NCBI GenBank assembly: GCA_907164885.2
Contig: OU015501.1
Coordinates: 23,941,591-24,005,590 of the forward strand
Origin: Dolomedes plantarius
Taxonomy: Eukaryota > Arthropoda > Arachnida > Araneae > Dolomedidae
Direction of reading: 5' to 3'
Length of the DNA: 64,000 nt
The position numbers and the translations under genes were made by a program. Positions 33,883 to 44,033 of the stretch are shown here, piece after piece. The stretch's first letter is position 1, and each line of letters starts with the position of its first letter. The notes beneath the pieces were generated by a model. It was not told the origin of the DNA and did not search any database. It was given only the letters and a program-made list of their open reading frames with translations.

Positions 33883-34229
33883 TCTGTCTAGGGCGCGGTG
33901 GCCCAGTTGACAAAAGCAGCGAGCAATGATCTGAACGTCTCTGGTTCAATGCCGGTCGCTAAAAAATCCACCGCCTTGTACACTTATGGCGGCTGGTGCA
34001 CGAAAAATCTGTCGTGGCTGCAAGTTCTCAAAATTTACCTCTGGAGGTGTGGGGTCAAGTGTACCAGTCTCGTCACCTGACACGGTTCAAAATTACGGGA
34101 CCAGTCCTTTAGCCAAGTCGGACTCCGACCCTTTTGGTGCTATTAAAAACCGGAGCCGAACCACTCTGCCCAATAGCCTTTATGGACTTGATATGATATA
34201 CTGTTGGTTAAGGGGCACAAGCCACAACA
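33883..34229 (+). repeat. tRNA-derived SINE with target duplication
   Basis: A-box-like TGGCCCAGTTGAC and B-box-like GGTTCAATGCC in the first 75 bases mark an RNA polymerase III promoter of tRNA origin. The body has CCAAGTCGGACTCCGACCC and AAACCGGAGCCG. It is flanked by CAGAAGAAAAAT at 33871-33882 and 34230-34241, a 12-bp duplication. Mobilised in trans by a LINE (known for SINEs); no LINE was seen here. Confidence 0.85.
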
Positions 34230-34240
34230 CAGAAGAAAAA

Positions 34241-34979
34241 TAATCAAGGTAAACTTGAAATATATTAAAATTATTTAAAATGATATTGGTATTAATTGAT
34301 ATTATTAGGAGTAAGCGAGATTTCGATTTTTAATTAGTTATTGATTTTCTAACACTAAAAAATTAATCCTCATTGTTTTGATAAAATTTTATCTTATATA
34401 TAAATTGCAATATTGATAAATCTGGAAAAATAATTGCTTATTAGAGTGATGGAGCTGGTTCTAATAATAAGTGTGACTCTAGAAATAAATTTTTGTATAC
34501 AAGAGGACAGGGTTTTGGCAGTTATAATGGTAACGAAAATAACATATTGTATTCGAGGAAGTTAATAATTTTGATTTGTATTAATAATACTGAGAACGTT
34601 TATAATAGTTTTGACTTTATGATAATGATGTTAGGGATGTGAGCACTGAAATTTAGAGTGGAAGATGTCATGAAAATATTTTGAATGGTATTCAATAAAG
34701 TTTTTCTAATGTATAATGTGGGAGTACCAGGCAGAGATTGTAAAACTGATCTGTCAGATCCATTCACCCCCCCCCCCTCCTTCCATTATTGCTGAAGAAA
34801 ACTGTGATGCATTAATTACTGGAACTTCTTGTTATAAGATGTCACAATCTTCGGAGTTCATTTTTCTGAATGTAGGCGTTTGTCGCTTGTGGCCATATCT
34901 AGTTAAACTCACAAGCAAACAATCAGGCAATTATATACCTTGTACTGAGATTATGTATCAGCAAATTGTACTAAATTTA
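34241..34979. other. Unassigned AT-rich DNA
   Basis: No gene or terminal repeat recognised. Contains a C run at about 34767. Confidence 0.5.
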
Positions 34980-35161
34980 TCGTATTTTAAGGACCATAAG
35001 ACGCACCCTTTTACATAAAAAATCGACTTAAAATTGGGGTGCGTCTTATGGTCCAAAGCTAACATTAAAATAAAATGAATATTTTATTCTATATATATAT
35101 TATACATATTTATTATATATATTATTTATTATATTTATTGCATATATTTTTATTATATATA

Positions 35162-36574
35162 CACTCATGGACAAAAAAATTAGCGCACCGAGAAATAATT
35201 GCGGGATCGTAACGAAACTTGCAATGAAGGTACATGTCGGGGAGATATGCAAATGATTAGAAATGCAGCGTGATTGCGCAGTACGTATAGCCGGTAGAGG
35301 GCGTTGAACATCGTACTCTGTGGAGTATAAAACAGGTAACCAAAGCTTATTTCAGTGTGCTGAATCATTTACAAAGGAAGAGCTGAGATAGACATGCCAT
35401 TACGCCGTGTTCGAAGACAATATAAGCAGTTGTCGCAGTTTGAGAGGGGGAGACTCGTCGGGATGATGGAAGCTGGGTGGTCAGCTAGGCGAGTAGCTCG
35501 TCAATTAGGCCGCTCTGATTGTGTTGTGAGGAGGTGTTGGGACCAGTGGACCCGAGAGATGTCATGTACACGAAGACCAGGCTCAGGACGCCCTCGACAG
35601 ACCAGTCGTCGAGAAGACCGCCACATCGTAAGAAATGCACGCGTACAGCCAACTGCTTCATCGGCCGCCATCCAGGCACAGGTAGCACCTACACTAGGGG
35701 CCTCTGTGTCTTCTCGAACCATACGAAGGCGCCTGGCTGAAGGACAGTTGGTATCTCGGCGCCCATTACGTGTGCTGCCCTTGACGCCCACCCATCGACG
35801 CCTCCGTTTGGAGTTTTGCCGCGCACGAGGAAACTGGACTGCAGCGGAATGGAACCAGGTCGTCTTTAGCGACGAATCCAGATTCAATCTCGGCAGTGAT
35901 GACAATCGTGTTCGTGTGTGGAGAGCCCGTGGTGAACGCTTCAACCCTGCCTTTTCTGTACAGCGACACATCGCTCCCACAGCTGGTGTGATGCTATGGA
36001 GTGCCATTGCCTACAATACACGGTCACCCCTAGTATTGTTCCGTGGCACGATGACAGCCCAGTGGTGTGTTCATGAAATCCTGCAACCACATGTGCTGCC
36101 ACTCATGCAACGGCTCCCAGGAGTCATTTTTCAACAAGACAGAGCTCGGCCTCATACGGCAAGGGTGTCACAAGACTGTCTCCGTATTGTTACTACCCTT
36201 CCTTGGCCTTCCCGATCCCCAGATTTGTCTCCAATCGAGTATATCTGGGAGCATTTGGGACGACGAGTTGGGCATCCCACGAGTTTTAACGAACTAGAGG
36301 CAAGGTTACAGCAAATATGGAACGAAATGTCTCAAGACATCATACAGAACTTGTATGACTCAATGCCCGATCGTATCGCATCGTGCATTCGCGCTAGAGG
36401 GGGTCCAACGGAGTATTGACTCCTCCGTTCTTTTGCCTTTTTCTCTGAAATAAATTATCCTTTTTCTTTGATTTTCTTATCATTTACTCATATCAAAGTA
36501 GTCATTACGTATGTAAAATTTCGTTTCATTTTGAGGACTCCTTCTTGGTGCGCTAATTTTTTTGTCCATGAGTG
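35162..36574 (+). mobile_element. Intact Tc1-like DNA transposon
   Basis: 1413 bp with perfect 28-bp TIRs (CACTCATGGACAAAAAAATT...), a TA duplication at 35160-35161 and 36575-36576, and one uninterrupted transposase gene. A TATAAAA lies at 35326-35332 and an AATAAA at about 36449. Perfect TIRs and an open frame suggest a young, possibly active copy. Confidence 0.95.
35394..36419 (+). CDS. Tc1-like transposase, full length
   Basis: 341 codons. Residues 1-55 form the first helix-turn-helix (QLSQFERGRLVGMMEAGWSA). An AT-hook-like GSGRPRQ lies at 64-70, followed by a second DNA-binding part to ~120. The catalytic domain has Asp160 (FSDESRF), Asp249 (FQQDRARPHT) and Glu282 (SPDLSPIEYIW). 32 residues separate the last two, rather than the 34 of classical Tc1. 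The GVMLWSAI motif (~198-205) is also present. The nuclear enzyme would bind the 28-bp TIRs and move the element into TA sites. GC content is higher than in the surroundings. No stop or frameshift is seen. Confidence 0.95.
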   Translation: MPLRRVRRQYKQLSQFERGRLVGMMEAGWSARRVARQLGRSDCVVRRCWDQWTREMSCTRRPGSGRPRQTSRREDRHIVRNARVQPTASSAAIQAQVAPTLGASVSSRTIRRRLAEGQLVSRRPLRVLPLTPTHRRLRLEFCRARGNWTAAEWNQVVFSDESRFNLGSDDNRVRVWRARGERFNPAFSVQRHIAPTAGVMLWSAIAYNTRSPLVLFRGTMTAQWCVHEILQPHVLPLMQRLPGVIFQQDRARPHTARVSQDCLRIVTTLPWPSRSPDLSPIEYIWEHLGRRVGHPTSFNELEARLQQIWNEMSQDIIQNLYDSMPDRIASCIRARGGPTEY

Positions 36575-36717
36575 TATTTTTTATCTTTATTAAGAACGAA
36601 ATTGAAAATACCTTTATATACCTAACAAAATACAAAATATTCTTTTCTAAAAATCCTCCCATAAATTTGAGGTGCGTCTTCTCGTCCGGTGATTCTTATG
36701 GTCCGAAAAATACGGTA

Positions 36718-37533
36718 TATCAAAATAATTTAGTACGTTAATCTATACATCATTGGGAAACCTTCAATAAATAGGGAGAATATAAGTCAAAATTCCCATC
36801 AAGTAACAGATATATATAAGACAAACACTACTGGCGGTCTTTTACTAGCTTCATTAAAGTTCTTCGAAGATTTAAATTAAAAAATTAATACTTTAAAAGA
36901 AGCAAAAATTATTTCCTCTCATATAGAAATTGATGCAGACTTTGTAAAATATTAGGATACACTGAAGAAGAGAAATCTAGAATTTCGGAATTTCGGAATT
37001 TATAAATTTTTATTGTAATTTTTCTGTATTTCGCAGCAAGTTCATCTGATATTCTGGAGCTATCGTTCATCGATATTACAAAAAAGGAATTTCATAAATA
37101 AATTTATTAAATAATAATGACGTGAAGAAAAATATATTTCTAAATGTTATTACACAAATTTTAAATAAATGAATTTCCTGCAAGTTTTTAGCGGTTCATT
37201 TTCATGTAAAGCACTAAAAAATTAAGTGAACTCTACTAAATGTTCACGCTCAGCACATTCATAAAACAAATAAAATTAAATTCCTGGATTTATCGGAATC
37301 TTATATTACACACTCTTCAGCAATAATTAAAAAATTTGGCATCGTTACGAAGTGTTTTTTCATTTCGCAAAATGAATAACAGTAAGATAAAATCATGAAT
37401 CTTATTTACGCATGTTCAGATACTTCAACATTTATAAAATTTCAGAACTCTAACTTTAGGAAGCTTTTTTAAGATTATTTCATGCAAGTGCACAAAGGAG
37501 CGCCCATTTTAGGAAGTTCCAAGTTCTAAGCGC
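36718..37533. other. Unassigned AT-rich DNA
   Basis: No coding or repeat signature recognised. Confidence 0.5.
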
Positions 37534-37539
37534 CTTCTC

Positions 37540-37604
<65 letters not shown>
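37534..37604. repeat. (CT)n(TA)n microsatellite
   Basis: A CT-dinucleotide run followed directly by a TA run that touches the foldback element. Confidence 0.9.
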
Positions 37605-37608
<4 letters not shown>

Positions 37609-37845
37609 TGCCCAGTATAAAGGGCTTAAGTCAAAAACAGTGATTTAAGTATACGAAGTTATTAGTTTTTATAAAAATCGCAGAACAATAATTTTAACTT
37701 GATTCTTTTGTACAAAGAAATGTACTTTTGTATACAAAATTGATAAACTTAAGCCTTTTATAAAAGTCAAAAGATTTTTTTATTAATACTAACAAATATC
37801 TAAAAATCAATTCTTTTGACTTAAGCCCTTTATACCAGGCACCAT
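37605..37845. mobile_element. Foldback MITE (241 bp)
   Basis: Left end ATGGTGCCCAGTATAAAGGG; right end in reverse complement ATGGTGCCTGGTATAAAGGG. The arms continue inward with GCTTAAGTCAAAA. It sits between TA repeats. Non-coding. Confidence 0.8.
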
Positions 37846-38049
37846 ATATATATAGTATATATATATATATATAACATGAAGAGTTTGAAAGCTAAATTAA
37901 ATTTTTGAAAATTTCCCATCGTGAAAAAAAATAATATATATATATAACATTATTCTTCATTCAGAAAAGGTTAAACGTAATATGAATTAAAATAAAAAAG
38001 TTTTGGAAAAATCCCGGTTATTTAGATTTATTATTGAGATCCAAAAATT

Positions 38050-38265
38050 CCTTTCCATAGCAGCCACCCACATCGTGTAGTGTTTAAAATCGCGAGCTTC
38101 ACCGTGGGCTCGGGTTCGAATCATGGTTAAGGCCTGGCCGATCCTGTACTTCCCCCTTATAGGGATCAGTGTTGCTTCATCTACATGGCGCTTCCCAAAT
38201 ATAAAAAGCCAACAAATTCGTGGTGTAGATGGGCACATTTTTTAATTAAAGTGCCTGGCGCATTG
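38050..38265 (+). repeat. tRNA-derived SINE, second family
   Basis: An A-box-like GTGTAGTGTTTAAAATCGCG and a perfect B box GGTTCGAATC, followed by a ~150-bp body. Boundaries are approximate and no clear target duplication was found. Confidence 0.65.
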
Positions 38266-39305
38266 GGGAAAAAAATACATTACGATAATCTTTTAGTTTA
38301 TTACAACTGCACAATTAATAGGAAAGTTTCAACAAGTTGTTAAATTCATTCATAAAAATAACTGATCTTGAACAGGCAGTTGGATGGAAGTACAAAGTAA
38401 AGCAATATATACTTTTCTTTAGCTTATCTTCTCTGTACAACTATTTGCCCAAAACTATTTCTCTTAAAACAACAGTAATTCAGGAACCTTGAAACGAACT
38501 TTTGGAAAGAAATCTCTTGTAAAATGTAACTGCGGAGCTCTTACAGCCTTAAATTCGTGTGTGTGTGTGTGGGGGGGGGGGAATCAAATGACCTCAACTT
38601 ATTACCTTAACCCACCCAAGGCACATCTAATTTTGTTAGATATTTTATTTGTTTATTTATTTATTTTATTCATTTTTTTTAACTGCAGAGTGCAATGTAC
38701 ACATGTTATCAGTCGGTACATCCTCAAATTTTTTACCATTGATAACGGAAATAAGTTATTTTTATAGCTTGCCGGTGGTTTGTAAGAGATAGGAAATGAA
38801 TCATTACGCTATTTTTTATTTTGCCTTAATTTATTACGGAAATAGTTTGTAATACTCAGTAGTCGTGAGGACTAATCATTGAAAGACAATCATTCCACGG
38901 CGTTTTATATTTCTTTATTTTTCTCATGTCATTCGGTGAGGAATGGAAAGCCAGGGGAGAGGGTCTAGTAGAGCAGATCACAGCGAGAAAAGATGTATTA
39001 AAGCTTAATTTCTCTGTTATGTATCCATAACGGATGTTTTTATTTTATCCAAACATAAATAATCAAAATGTCTTCTAATGTCTTATTTTCATTAAACGGT
39101 TTTCGTAATTATTTTGGGAACCCGTTCTGAAGAATCTGACGGACGGACATTTCAAACTGAAGAGACAGCCTTCATGAACAGCTGCAAAAGTTTCGTGACC
39201 CCAAAATTCTGTAGCTCGAACCACAGTTTAGGAAGCCTTGTGCTGGAGTGTAGATAGGCTTGATGCTTCGCTGACGACAAACCACTCACATGCACTTGCC
39301 CCCAA
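38266..39305. other. Unassigned DNA with simple repeats
   Basis: Holds a (GT)n-(G)n tract near 38562-38581 and a TTTA-type run near 38645-38665. No gene seen. Confidence 0.5.
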
Positions 39306-39518
39306 ATGGCTGATTCATTAAGTTTATTGGACAATTTACAATATATTTCTCATTCCAGTAACGAAAATAAAGTCGCGGATGCATTATCTCGTATTAAAAC
39401 AATAACTTTTCAAAGTAAAATTGATTTTGACGAGTTGAGAACAGAAAAATTAATCTTTCATGTGGTTCTTACTTATTTTCACAGATTAAAAAATATGGAG
39501 TTCGTAAGAGCTTTTTAA
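39306..39518 (+). pseudogene. Gypsy-type RNase H / connection fragment
   Basis: SNENKVADALSRI is the conserved end of the RNase H domain of gypsy-type Pol, followed by a linker-like IDFDELRTEKLIF. Only about 70 residues remain and no LTR was found, so this is an isolated remnant. Confidence 0.6.
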
Positions 39519-39856
39519 GCACGCGTGGTAGCATTTTTAGGATATCAAATACGATTCAACATTAAGTTCTATTTCCAAAGATTAGACATTTAAAATTATT
39601 TGAGTTCTAGGACCACGAAAAACCTTACCATAATTTCTCTTAAAATATCAACTGTATAAATTCGTAATATTAATGACCGTACGTCAAAATCACTTTTTCA
39701 GGTTGCAATGTGTTTAGTCATGTAAGTCATATTGAATCACTCTCTTTTCAAGTTACTCATCGTGGACAAAATTGATTCGCATAACTGCCTGATGTTTAAG
39801 ATTCAAGCACAACTGTTCGAGTTCTCCAAATAAATAAAAAATAAATTAAAGGTTTC

Positions 39857-40301
39857 TTGTCTACATATGAACCGAATGAAGCTGAAATAGTGACAGTGAA
39901 ACATATTCAGAAGTCTCAATCCTCAAATGAACTATCTCCTTTAAAATCAGGAGATGCCGTAGTTGTCAACAGTAAAATTCTTTGCTTGGTACCTTTCATC
40001 GATAATGCTGGAATTATAAGAGTAGCAGGCAAACTGAGAAATGAGCAAATTCCAGAAAGAAAAAAAAAAATATCCAATTTTACTTCCTAAACTTCATTTC
40101 GTTACAGAGTTGCTTTATCAATAATTTTCATCTAACTCATTTACATGTGGAACCACAGCTTTTTCAAGCAGCTTTAAGAGAAAAACATTGGATTCTCTCT
40201 GCCAGAGACACAGTTGGGAAGGTTGTGCGAAGATATGCACAACGCTTTCTCGATCATCCTCAAACATCTAAGCAATTTATTACAGACTTTCCACAAATCC
40301 A
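39857..40301 (+). pseudogene. BEL/Pao integrase zinc-finger region, broken
   Basis: PFIDNAGIIRVAGKLRN is the typical start of the BEL/Pao integrase N-terminal domain. After a frameshift in the A-run near 40065, KLHFVTELL and then EPQLFQAALREKHWILSARD follow (40147 on), then PQTSKQFITDFPQ. It is interrupted at about 40302 by a Tc1-like element; integrase sequence resumes at about 41395. Confidence 0.75.
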
Positions 40302-41356
40302 TAGCAGTGCGAGGGGGTGGAGATCTCATCTGAACAGTACGTTGCAAGGCATCCGAGATATGCTCAATAATGTTAATGTTTGGGGATTTAAGTGCACAAT
40401 GGAAGTGTCTAAAATCCGAAGAGTGATCCTGGAGCCACTCGGTAGCAATTCTCAAAGTGGGGGGGGGGGGTCGCATTGTCCTGCTGGAATTGTCCAAGTC
40501 CGTCGGAATGCCCAATGGACATGAATGGGTGCAAACGATCGAACAGGATGCTCATGTACCTGTCATCTGTCAGAGTCGTTTCTAGACGTATGGGGTCCCA
40601 TATCACGCCAACTGCACACGCCCATACCATCACAGAGGCTCCACCAGCTCGAACAGTCCTCTGTTGATATGTACGGTCCATGGATTCACGAGGTTGTCTC
40701 CATACCCGTACGTCCATCCGCTCGATACAAACGTAAACGAGACTCGTCAGACCAAGCAACGTATTTCCAGTCATCAACAGTCCAATGGAGGTGTTGGCGG
40801 GCCCAGGCGAGGCGTAAAGCTTTGTGTCGTGCATTCAACAACGGTACACGAGAGGGCCTGTGGCTCCGAAAGCCCATATCAATGACGGTCCGTTAAATAA
40901 TTCGTACGCTGACACTTGTTGATGCCCCACCATTGAAATCTGCAGCAATTTGAGGATGCACATCTATCTCGTTTAAGGATTCTCGTCAGTCGTCGACGGT
41001 CCCGTTCATTCAAGGTCTTTTTCCGGCCGCACCGCTGCAGAGATTTGATGTTTTACCGGGTACCTGATATTCATGGTACACTCATAAAATGGTTGTGCGC
41101 GAAAATCCAAATTGCATCGCTACCTCGGAGATGCTATGTCCCATCTTTAGTGCGTCAACTATAACGCCATGTTCAAAGTCACATAAATTGTGATCACCTG
41201 CCATTGTAGCTGCGGGAACCGATCTAACAGCTTCGCCAGACACCTGTTGTCTTATATAGGTACTGCCGACCGCATCGGGTTACGCTGATTGGTTGCATAT
41301 CTCCATTACTTACATACGTAAGCCTGTACCAGTAATTTTTTTGGGGCTCTTCAGTG
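40302..41356 (-). mobile_element. Tc1-like element, 3' end missing
   Basis: The 5' terminus on the minus strand starts CACTGAAGAGCCCCAAAAAA at 41356, next to TA (41357-41358). The other end is lost: the transposase stops about 50 codons early at the junction with BEL sequence. It lies inside BEL/Pao integrase sequence. Confidence 0.75.
40305..41204 (-). pseudogene. Tc1-like transposase, decayed
   Basis: Minus strand from the ATG at 41204: GDHNLCDFEHGVIVDALKMG (helix-turn-helix). Stops and shifts follow, then RHKALRLAWARQHLHWTVDD and AWSDESRLRLY (first catalytic Asp, 40686-40877). Then GGASVMVWACAVG and FQQDNATPPPH (second Asp, 40409-40834 frame), and a degraded PNINIIEHISDAL (Glu region) with VQMRSPPPRTAMDLW. 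At least three frame changes are present and the C-terminus is absent. Not functional. Confidence 0.8.
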
Positions 41357-41394
41357 TATGTCTTTTCGTGTGCTTTTTAACTAAGGGTAGAGTT

Positions 41395-41567
41395 TGTCAT
41401 TGATCAGTCATCTAGTGCATTCATAGCCTGTCTCAAGAGATTTGTATCTTGGCGACTGAAATCTTCAGAAATCCGGTCACTTTACACTGGTAGGCCAAAA
41501 AAAAAATTTCTAGCCCTGACACCATTCCTGCTGATTCTTATGTAAAATGATCTCCTGAATCCGAGTA
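41395..41567 (+). pseudogene. BEL/Pao integrase core fragment
   Basis: The frame reads VIDQSSSAFIACLKRFVSWR, matching the BEL/Pao integrase core between the first and second catalytic Asp. It then decays. It continues the BEL remnant left of the Tc1 insertion (with a gap) and is cut off by the copia element at 41568. Confidence 0.6.
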
Positions 41568-42297
41568 TGTTAGCGAGTTACACTAAAGACTACTTGTGAA
41601 ACGAATCATGTACTTGCCTTTCCGGGTATTGCGTCATTTGTTTTAGACCGGTTTGATCATAAAACCTGATAACCGGATCAAATCTTTAATCGAATTTCCA
41701 CAGCTGTGAAGAAGCTACCGTAAATAATTTATTATTCAGTTTCCAGTAGTTGGTGCGTTTTAAACAAACCGGATCGTTGAATATCATTAGATGAGGCGTA
41801 TATAAGGCTCACATACGATTCAGTAACAGAAAGAGGAGAAGGAGGAGCTTTTCTCGACTATAGTTGAATAGATAGATAATGAAGCTGAGGACAATCTGAA
41901 GAAAGGTAATGTTGATTTATAGTTTAAGTTTAAGACGCAGTAAAGAAAATAGAATAAGGGGCTAACAGTCTTTGCCTGTGCCTAACTTGAGGTAATTCCA
42001 TCACAGTGTATAGACACTGTTGTTTGTATATATGAGACTTTTTTTTTTTTTTAATGAATTTAGAGAACGCTATTGATTGATATGGATATTTTATTGTTGA
42101 AGATTTTTAAACTAACTTTTAATATTTTAAACAAATAAATTTGAATTGTTATTGTTGAAAAAGTCTTGTCGTCTATGCTTTCATCAATAGTTTTAACGTA
42201 TACCTATTGTAACAAACAACGTTTCTTCTGCGATTTTACTCTGCAATTTAATTATTAGGTTTTTTGTTGACGTGCTCGTTTCACGTGCACGCTGACA
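41568..42297 (+). repeat. 5' LTR of copia element
   Basis: 730 bp. Contains TATATAAG at about 41799 (promoter) and AATAAA at about 42134. Confidence 0.95.
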
Positions 42298-42303
42298 ATA
42301 AAA

Positions 42304-42318
42304 GAGGTTATGGGCCAG
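42304..42318 (+). promoter_or_regulatory. Primer binding site, initiator tRNA-Met anticodon arm
   Basis: GAGGTTATGGGCCAG starts seven bases after the LTR. It matches the complement of the eukaryotic initiator tRNA-Met anticodon stem-loop except for one missing C. Insect copia elements are known to prime from this internal tRNA region. Confidence 0.7.
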
Positions 42319-42578
42319 ATGTTACTGAAGGTATATGACCATAAAAGCTAAATAGGCAATGACCAGATGTTATTGACGGTATACGCTCATAACAACTGAA
42401 AGGATTATTAGCAACAATGTTATTACAATATTTCGCCCATGAAAATAATATGTTTTTACGTTTTGATACTATATCAGTGGCCCTGAAGATGGGGGGGGGG
42501 GGGGCGTTGAATGGAATTGAAGTAAGTTTAATGTTGATGCATATTAACATAGACGACAAGTGAAGTTTATTTTGTATT

Positions 42579-44033
42579 TTGAAAGAATTTGAAGTTTTGA
42601 AAAGTGTGAATTTCGGGGATACAATTAAAATGCAGACCCAAATAGAGAAGCTGAACGCAACAAATTACGGGAATTGGGCTGAAGATATGAGGTACATTCT
42701 TATGGAGCGTGGATGTTGGGGCATAGTAGCAGGCACAGAGCTAGTACCAAAACTTAAAATTAAGAATGAAAAAACGGAAGTTGAAAGCACAGCGAGTAAA
42801 GATACCGATACTACAAAGAGTGTAACTACTCAGGTAGAGTATCCGGGTCCTGAAGTTACATATCGTGACGTTAGGGATTATAATCTCCGTGCAGGAACCG
42901 CAATTTCATTGATTTATTTAAATATTTCCCCTGAATTTCGGAAAATAGTGGAGGGAATAGAGAATGCCCGAGAAGCATGGCTCAAATTAAAATTATTTTT
43001 TGAACCCGACAATAGGTCGAGGCATATGCAACTGATTAATGAACTATTTTCTAGCAGAATTCAACCACATGAAAAAATTAGCCTGTTTGCAGCACGTTTA
43101 ACGAGAATTGTTGAAAAATTACGAGGTATAAACCAACCAATTAATGAAATTTACGTTAGTTTTCAGTTTTTACGCTACTTACCAGAAACTTATGATAGCA
43201 TTTCACAATCCATATTACGATGGCCAGAAGAAAAATTTAAATTTAAGGACATACTCGTAGAACTGGTAGCTGAGGAAGATAGACTGACGGTACGAGAACA
43301 AGACCGTAACAAAATGCATGAAGTCAAAGCTTATTCTGCAGTCACACGCAAGAAAAATATGACATGTTTTAGGTGTAATCAGGTGGGACATATTAAAAGA
43401 AATTGTTTCAATGGAAATCCCGTTAACGAGTACCAACAGAGACAGCGTGTTCCACCAAGAAATACATCACCTTATCGGAAGAGTACGGCAGTTAGAAGTC
43501 ATTCCCCTGCACGTGGAATAAGTCCTGTGCGTTATAAATCAAAACCAAATTCAGCAAATAAGAAGGTGAGATTTCCTTCGATTAATCTTGTGCAAACTTA
43601 TGTGAGTAATTTTGAAGAATCTTCGAATTTATGGACTTTCGACACTGCTGCTAGTCATCACTTTTGTAAAGTGAAGGAGTGGTTCCAGGATTTTGAGGAA
43701 ATAAAGGACGATAAATTATCCGTAGCTATCGAAGGAGTGACATTCCCGATTACAGGTAGAGGGACAATTCAGCTACAGTTTGGCTCCAGAACATTCCATT
43801 TGTACAATGTCATGTATTCACCTAATCTTAAGTTGAATTTAATTTCAGGTTCTGTTTTAGACAGACAAGGTCTCAGGTTCGAAGGCGGTCAAGGTATGGT
43901 AAGAATTAAAAACCGGTATGATAAAACTGTTTTTTTTGCCAAATTAAAGAATGGTTTATATCAGGTTTGTCCTAAAAATCCCCGAGTTGCCAGAATAAGA
44001 GGATTGCAGTGCTTGTGTGGCCAGGAAAGTTGA
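42579..44033 (+). CDS. gag-pro: Copia Gag-protease ORF
   Basis: 484 codons; the Met at 42630 (MQTQIEKLNATNYGNWAEDM) is the likelier start because it opens the conserved Gag motif. A CCHC zinc knuckle CFRCNQVGHIKRNC lies at ~263-276. A basic Arg/Ser stretch follows, then the protease active site TFDTAASHH (~352-360; DTA in place of DTG). Gag forms the particle; the protease cleaves the polyprotein. The frame ends at 44033 and overlaps the integrase frame by 17 bases in another phase. In copia elements all domains are normally in one frame, so this is probably a frameshift mutation, though programmed shifting cannot be excluded. Confidence 0.9.
   Translation: MKEFEVLKSVNFGDTIKMQTQIEKLNATNYGNWAEDMRYILMERGCWGIVAGTELVPKLKIKNEKTEVESTASKDTDTTKSVTTQVEYPGPEVTYRDVRDYNLRAGTAISLIYLNISPEFRKIVEGIENAREAWLKLKLFFEPDNRSRHMQLINELFSSRIQPHEKISLFAARLTRIVEKLRGINQPINEIYVSFQFLRYLPETYDSISQSILRWPEEKFKFKDILVELVAEEDRLTVREQDRNKMHEVKAYSAVTRKKNMTCFRCNQVGHIKRNCFNGNPVNEYQQRQRVPPRNTSPYRKSTAVRSHSPARGISPVRYKSKPNSANKKVRFPSINLVQTYVSNFEESSNLWTFDTAASHHFCKVKEWFQDFEEIKDDKLSVAIEGVTFPITGRGTIQLQFGSRTFHLYNVMYSPNLKLNLISGSVLDRQGLRFEGGQGMVRIKNRYDKTVFFAKLKNGLYQVCPKNPRVARIRGLQCLCGQES

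Larger units (their letters stand above)
34980..36715. mobile_element. MITE (ATAAGACGCACC family) split by a Tc1-like element
   Basis: Left part 34980-35159 (CGTATTTTAAGGACCATAAG, then the same inner hairpin as in the array). Right part 36577-36715, ending GGTCCGAAAAATACGG before TA. The right part matches array MITE sequence (ATCTTTATTAAGAACGAAAT, TCTTTTCTAAAAATCCTCCC). Together they make one MITE of about 320 bp. Confidence 0.85.

Noticed and set aside
35501..36007. 168-codon minus-strand ORF
   Set aside because: Antisense shadow of the intact, GC-rich Tc1 transposase; composition typical of such shadows.
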